A stretch of 6,607 nucleotides of DNA from Pseudomonadota bacterium (GTDB taxonomy: Bacteria > Pseudomonadota > Gammaproteobacteria > Halothiobacillales > Halothiobacillaceae). This document shows, one piece after another, positions 6,285-6,607 of this stretch (position 1 is the stretch's first letter; every line of letters starts with the position of its first letter). The notes under the pieces are model-generated. The model searched no databases. It saw nothing but the letters and a program-made list of their open reading frames with translations, and had not been told where the DNA came from. A program made the position numbers and the translations under genes. The DNA lies in the NCBI GenBank assembly GCA_021795795.1, contig JAJYPA010000466.1, forward strand, positions 1 through 6,607, given 5' to 3'.

Positions 6285-6607
6285 ATGGCAATACCTAGAC
6301 ACAATGCTCAAGATATGGACCGAATTAGTGTGGCTCTTGCAGAATTTGAACAGAAGCATTATCCATTGCCAGGCATAACAGCACCACTGGATCGATGGGT
6401 TTTCATCAAGCAGCTAATCGATAGCACCCGGCGAGTCAAATTTGTTAGGGAGATGGCGTCTAGGCCGATAAGTCCCCGAAGGATGGATCCAAATGACGAT
6501 ATTTTTGACCCTATACGCGCCGCCCTGCTACACAAGGACGCGCAAAACTTTGACGAAGCATGCTGGTTGATTTTTCTATTCACGCACTTTGGCAAACATC
6601 CCAATTC
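6285..6607 (+). CDS. Alpha-glutamyl/putrescinyl thymine pyrophosphorylase clade 3-like protein, partial (C-terminus beyond window)
   Basis: The frame is open from ATG 6285 to the window end (107 codons plus 2 bases) and has a good GAAGGG ribosome site. It begins MAIPRHNAQDMDRISVALAE. Recognisable conserved stretches are LDRWVFIKQLIDSTRRVKFV (35-54), PISPRRMDPNDDIFDPIRAA (61-80), and WLIFLFTHFGKHPN (94-107). These resemble the bacterial family annotated as alpha-glutamyl/putrescinyl thymine pyrophosphorylase clade 3, defined computationally from phage base-hypermodification systems. For phage relatives, later work assigned an amino-acid-to-DNA transfer role on activated hydroxymethyl pyrimidines. 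I name it from memory of these motifs and cannot run a search. The gene follows a probable hydroxymethylase by 16 bases, which independently fits a base-modification pathway. Its catalytic C-terminal part is not visible. Confidence 0.6.
   Translation, partial: MAIPRHNAQDMDRISVALAEFEQKHYPLPGITAPLDRWVFIKQLIDSTRRVKFVREMASRPISPRRMDPNDDIFDPIRAALLHKDAQNFDEACWLIFLFTHFGKHPN

Noticed and set aside
1..6607. CRISPR array, tRNA or rRNA genes, plasmid iterons, attachment sites
   Set aside because: I saw no regularly spaced repeats, no cloverleaf-like or rRNA-like segments and no tandem iterons.

Overview
The window looks like an accessory, plasmid- or island-like stretch from an alphaproteobacterium. The coding DNA on the left and in the middle is GC-rich. 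The central gene pair matches IetA/IetS, known from the Agrobacterium Ti plasmid pTiC58. Broken helicase and IS110-family remnants lie alongside. A plasmid origin is likely but not proven; an acetic acid bacterium or sphingomonad host is only a guess.

Left part (1-1336, minus strand): this is genomic debris. From the right, a 29-residue ORF overlaps by 4 bases the start of a UvrD/Rep-type helicase gene. The helicase breaks off after about 63 residues, just past its Walker A motif. Directly at the break lies an IS110-family transposase relic (about 1050-570) that has lost both ends and carries a frameshift. Beyond it is a short ORF resembling the end of a ribbon-helix-helix (RHH) protein. After that comes an unrecognised gene with a GTG start that runs off the left edge.

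Middle (1340-5204, plus strand): an AT-rich intergenic region carries a good sigma70-type promoter and several inverted repeats. It is followed by two overlapping genes. The first encodes a AAA+ ATPase with a helix-turn-helix-like C-terminus (IetA). The second encodes a large cytoplasmic subtilisin-like protease with a complete Asp/His/Asn/Ser set (IetS). In pTiC58 this pair acts as a toxin-antitoxin/incompatibility module (IetS toxin, IetA antidote), and it has also been listed among antiphage defence systems.

Right part (5303-6607, plus strand): visibly more AT-rich DNA carries a thymidylate-synthase-family gene. Its pyrimidine-recognising Asn is replaced by Asp, as in dCMP/CMP hydroxymethylases. 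Sixteen bases later starts a gene, cut by the window end, that I recognise as resembling the alpha-glutamyl/putrescinyl thymine pyrophosphorylase clade 3 family, which has been linked to hypermodified pyrimidines in DNA. Together they suggest the start of a base-hypermodification operon next to a protease-based defence/addiction module.
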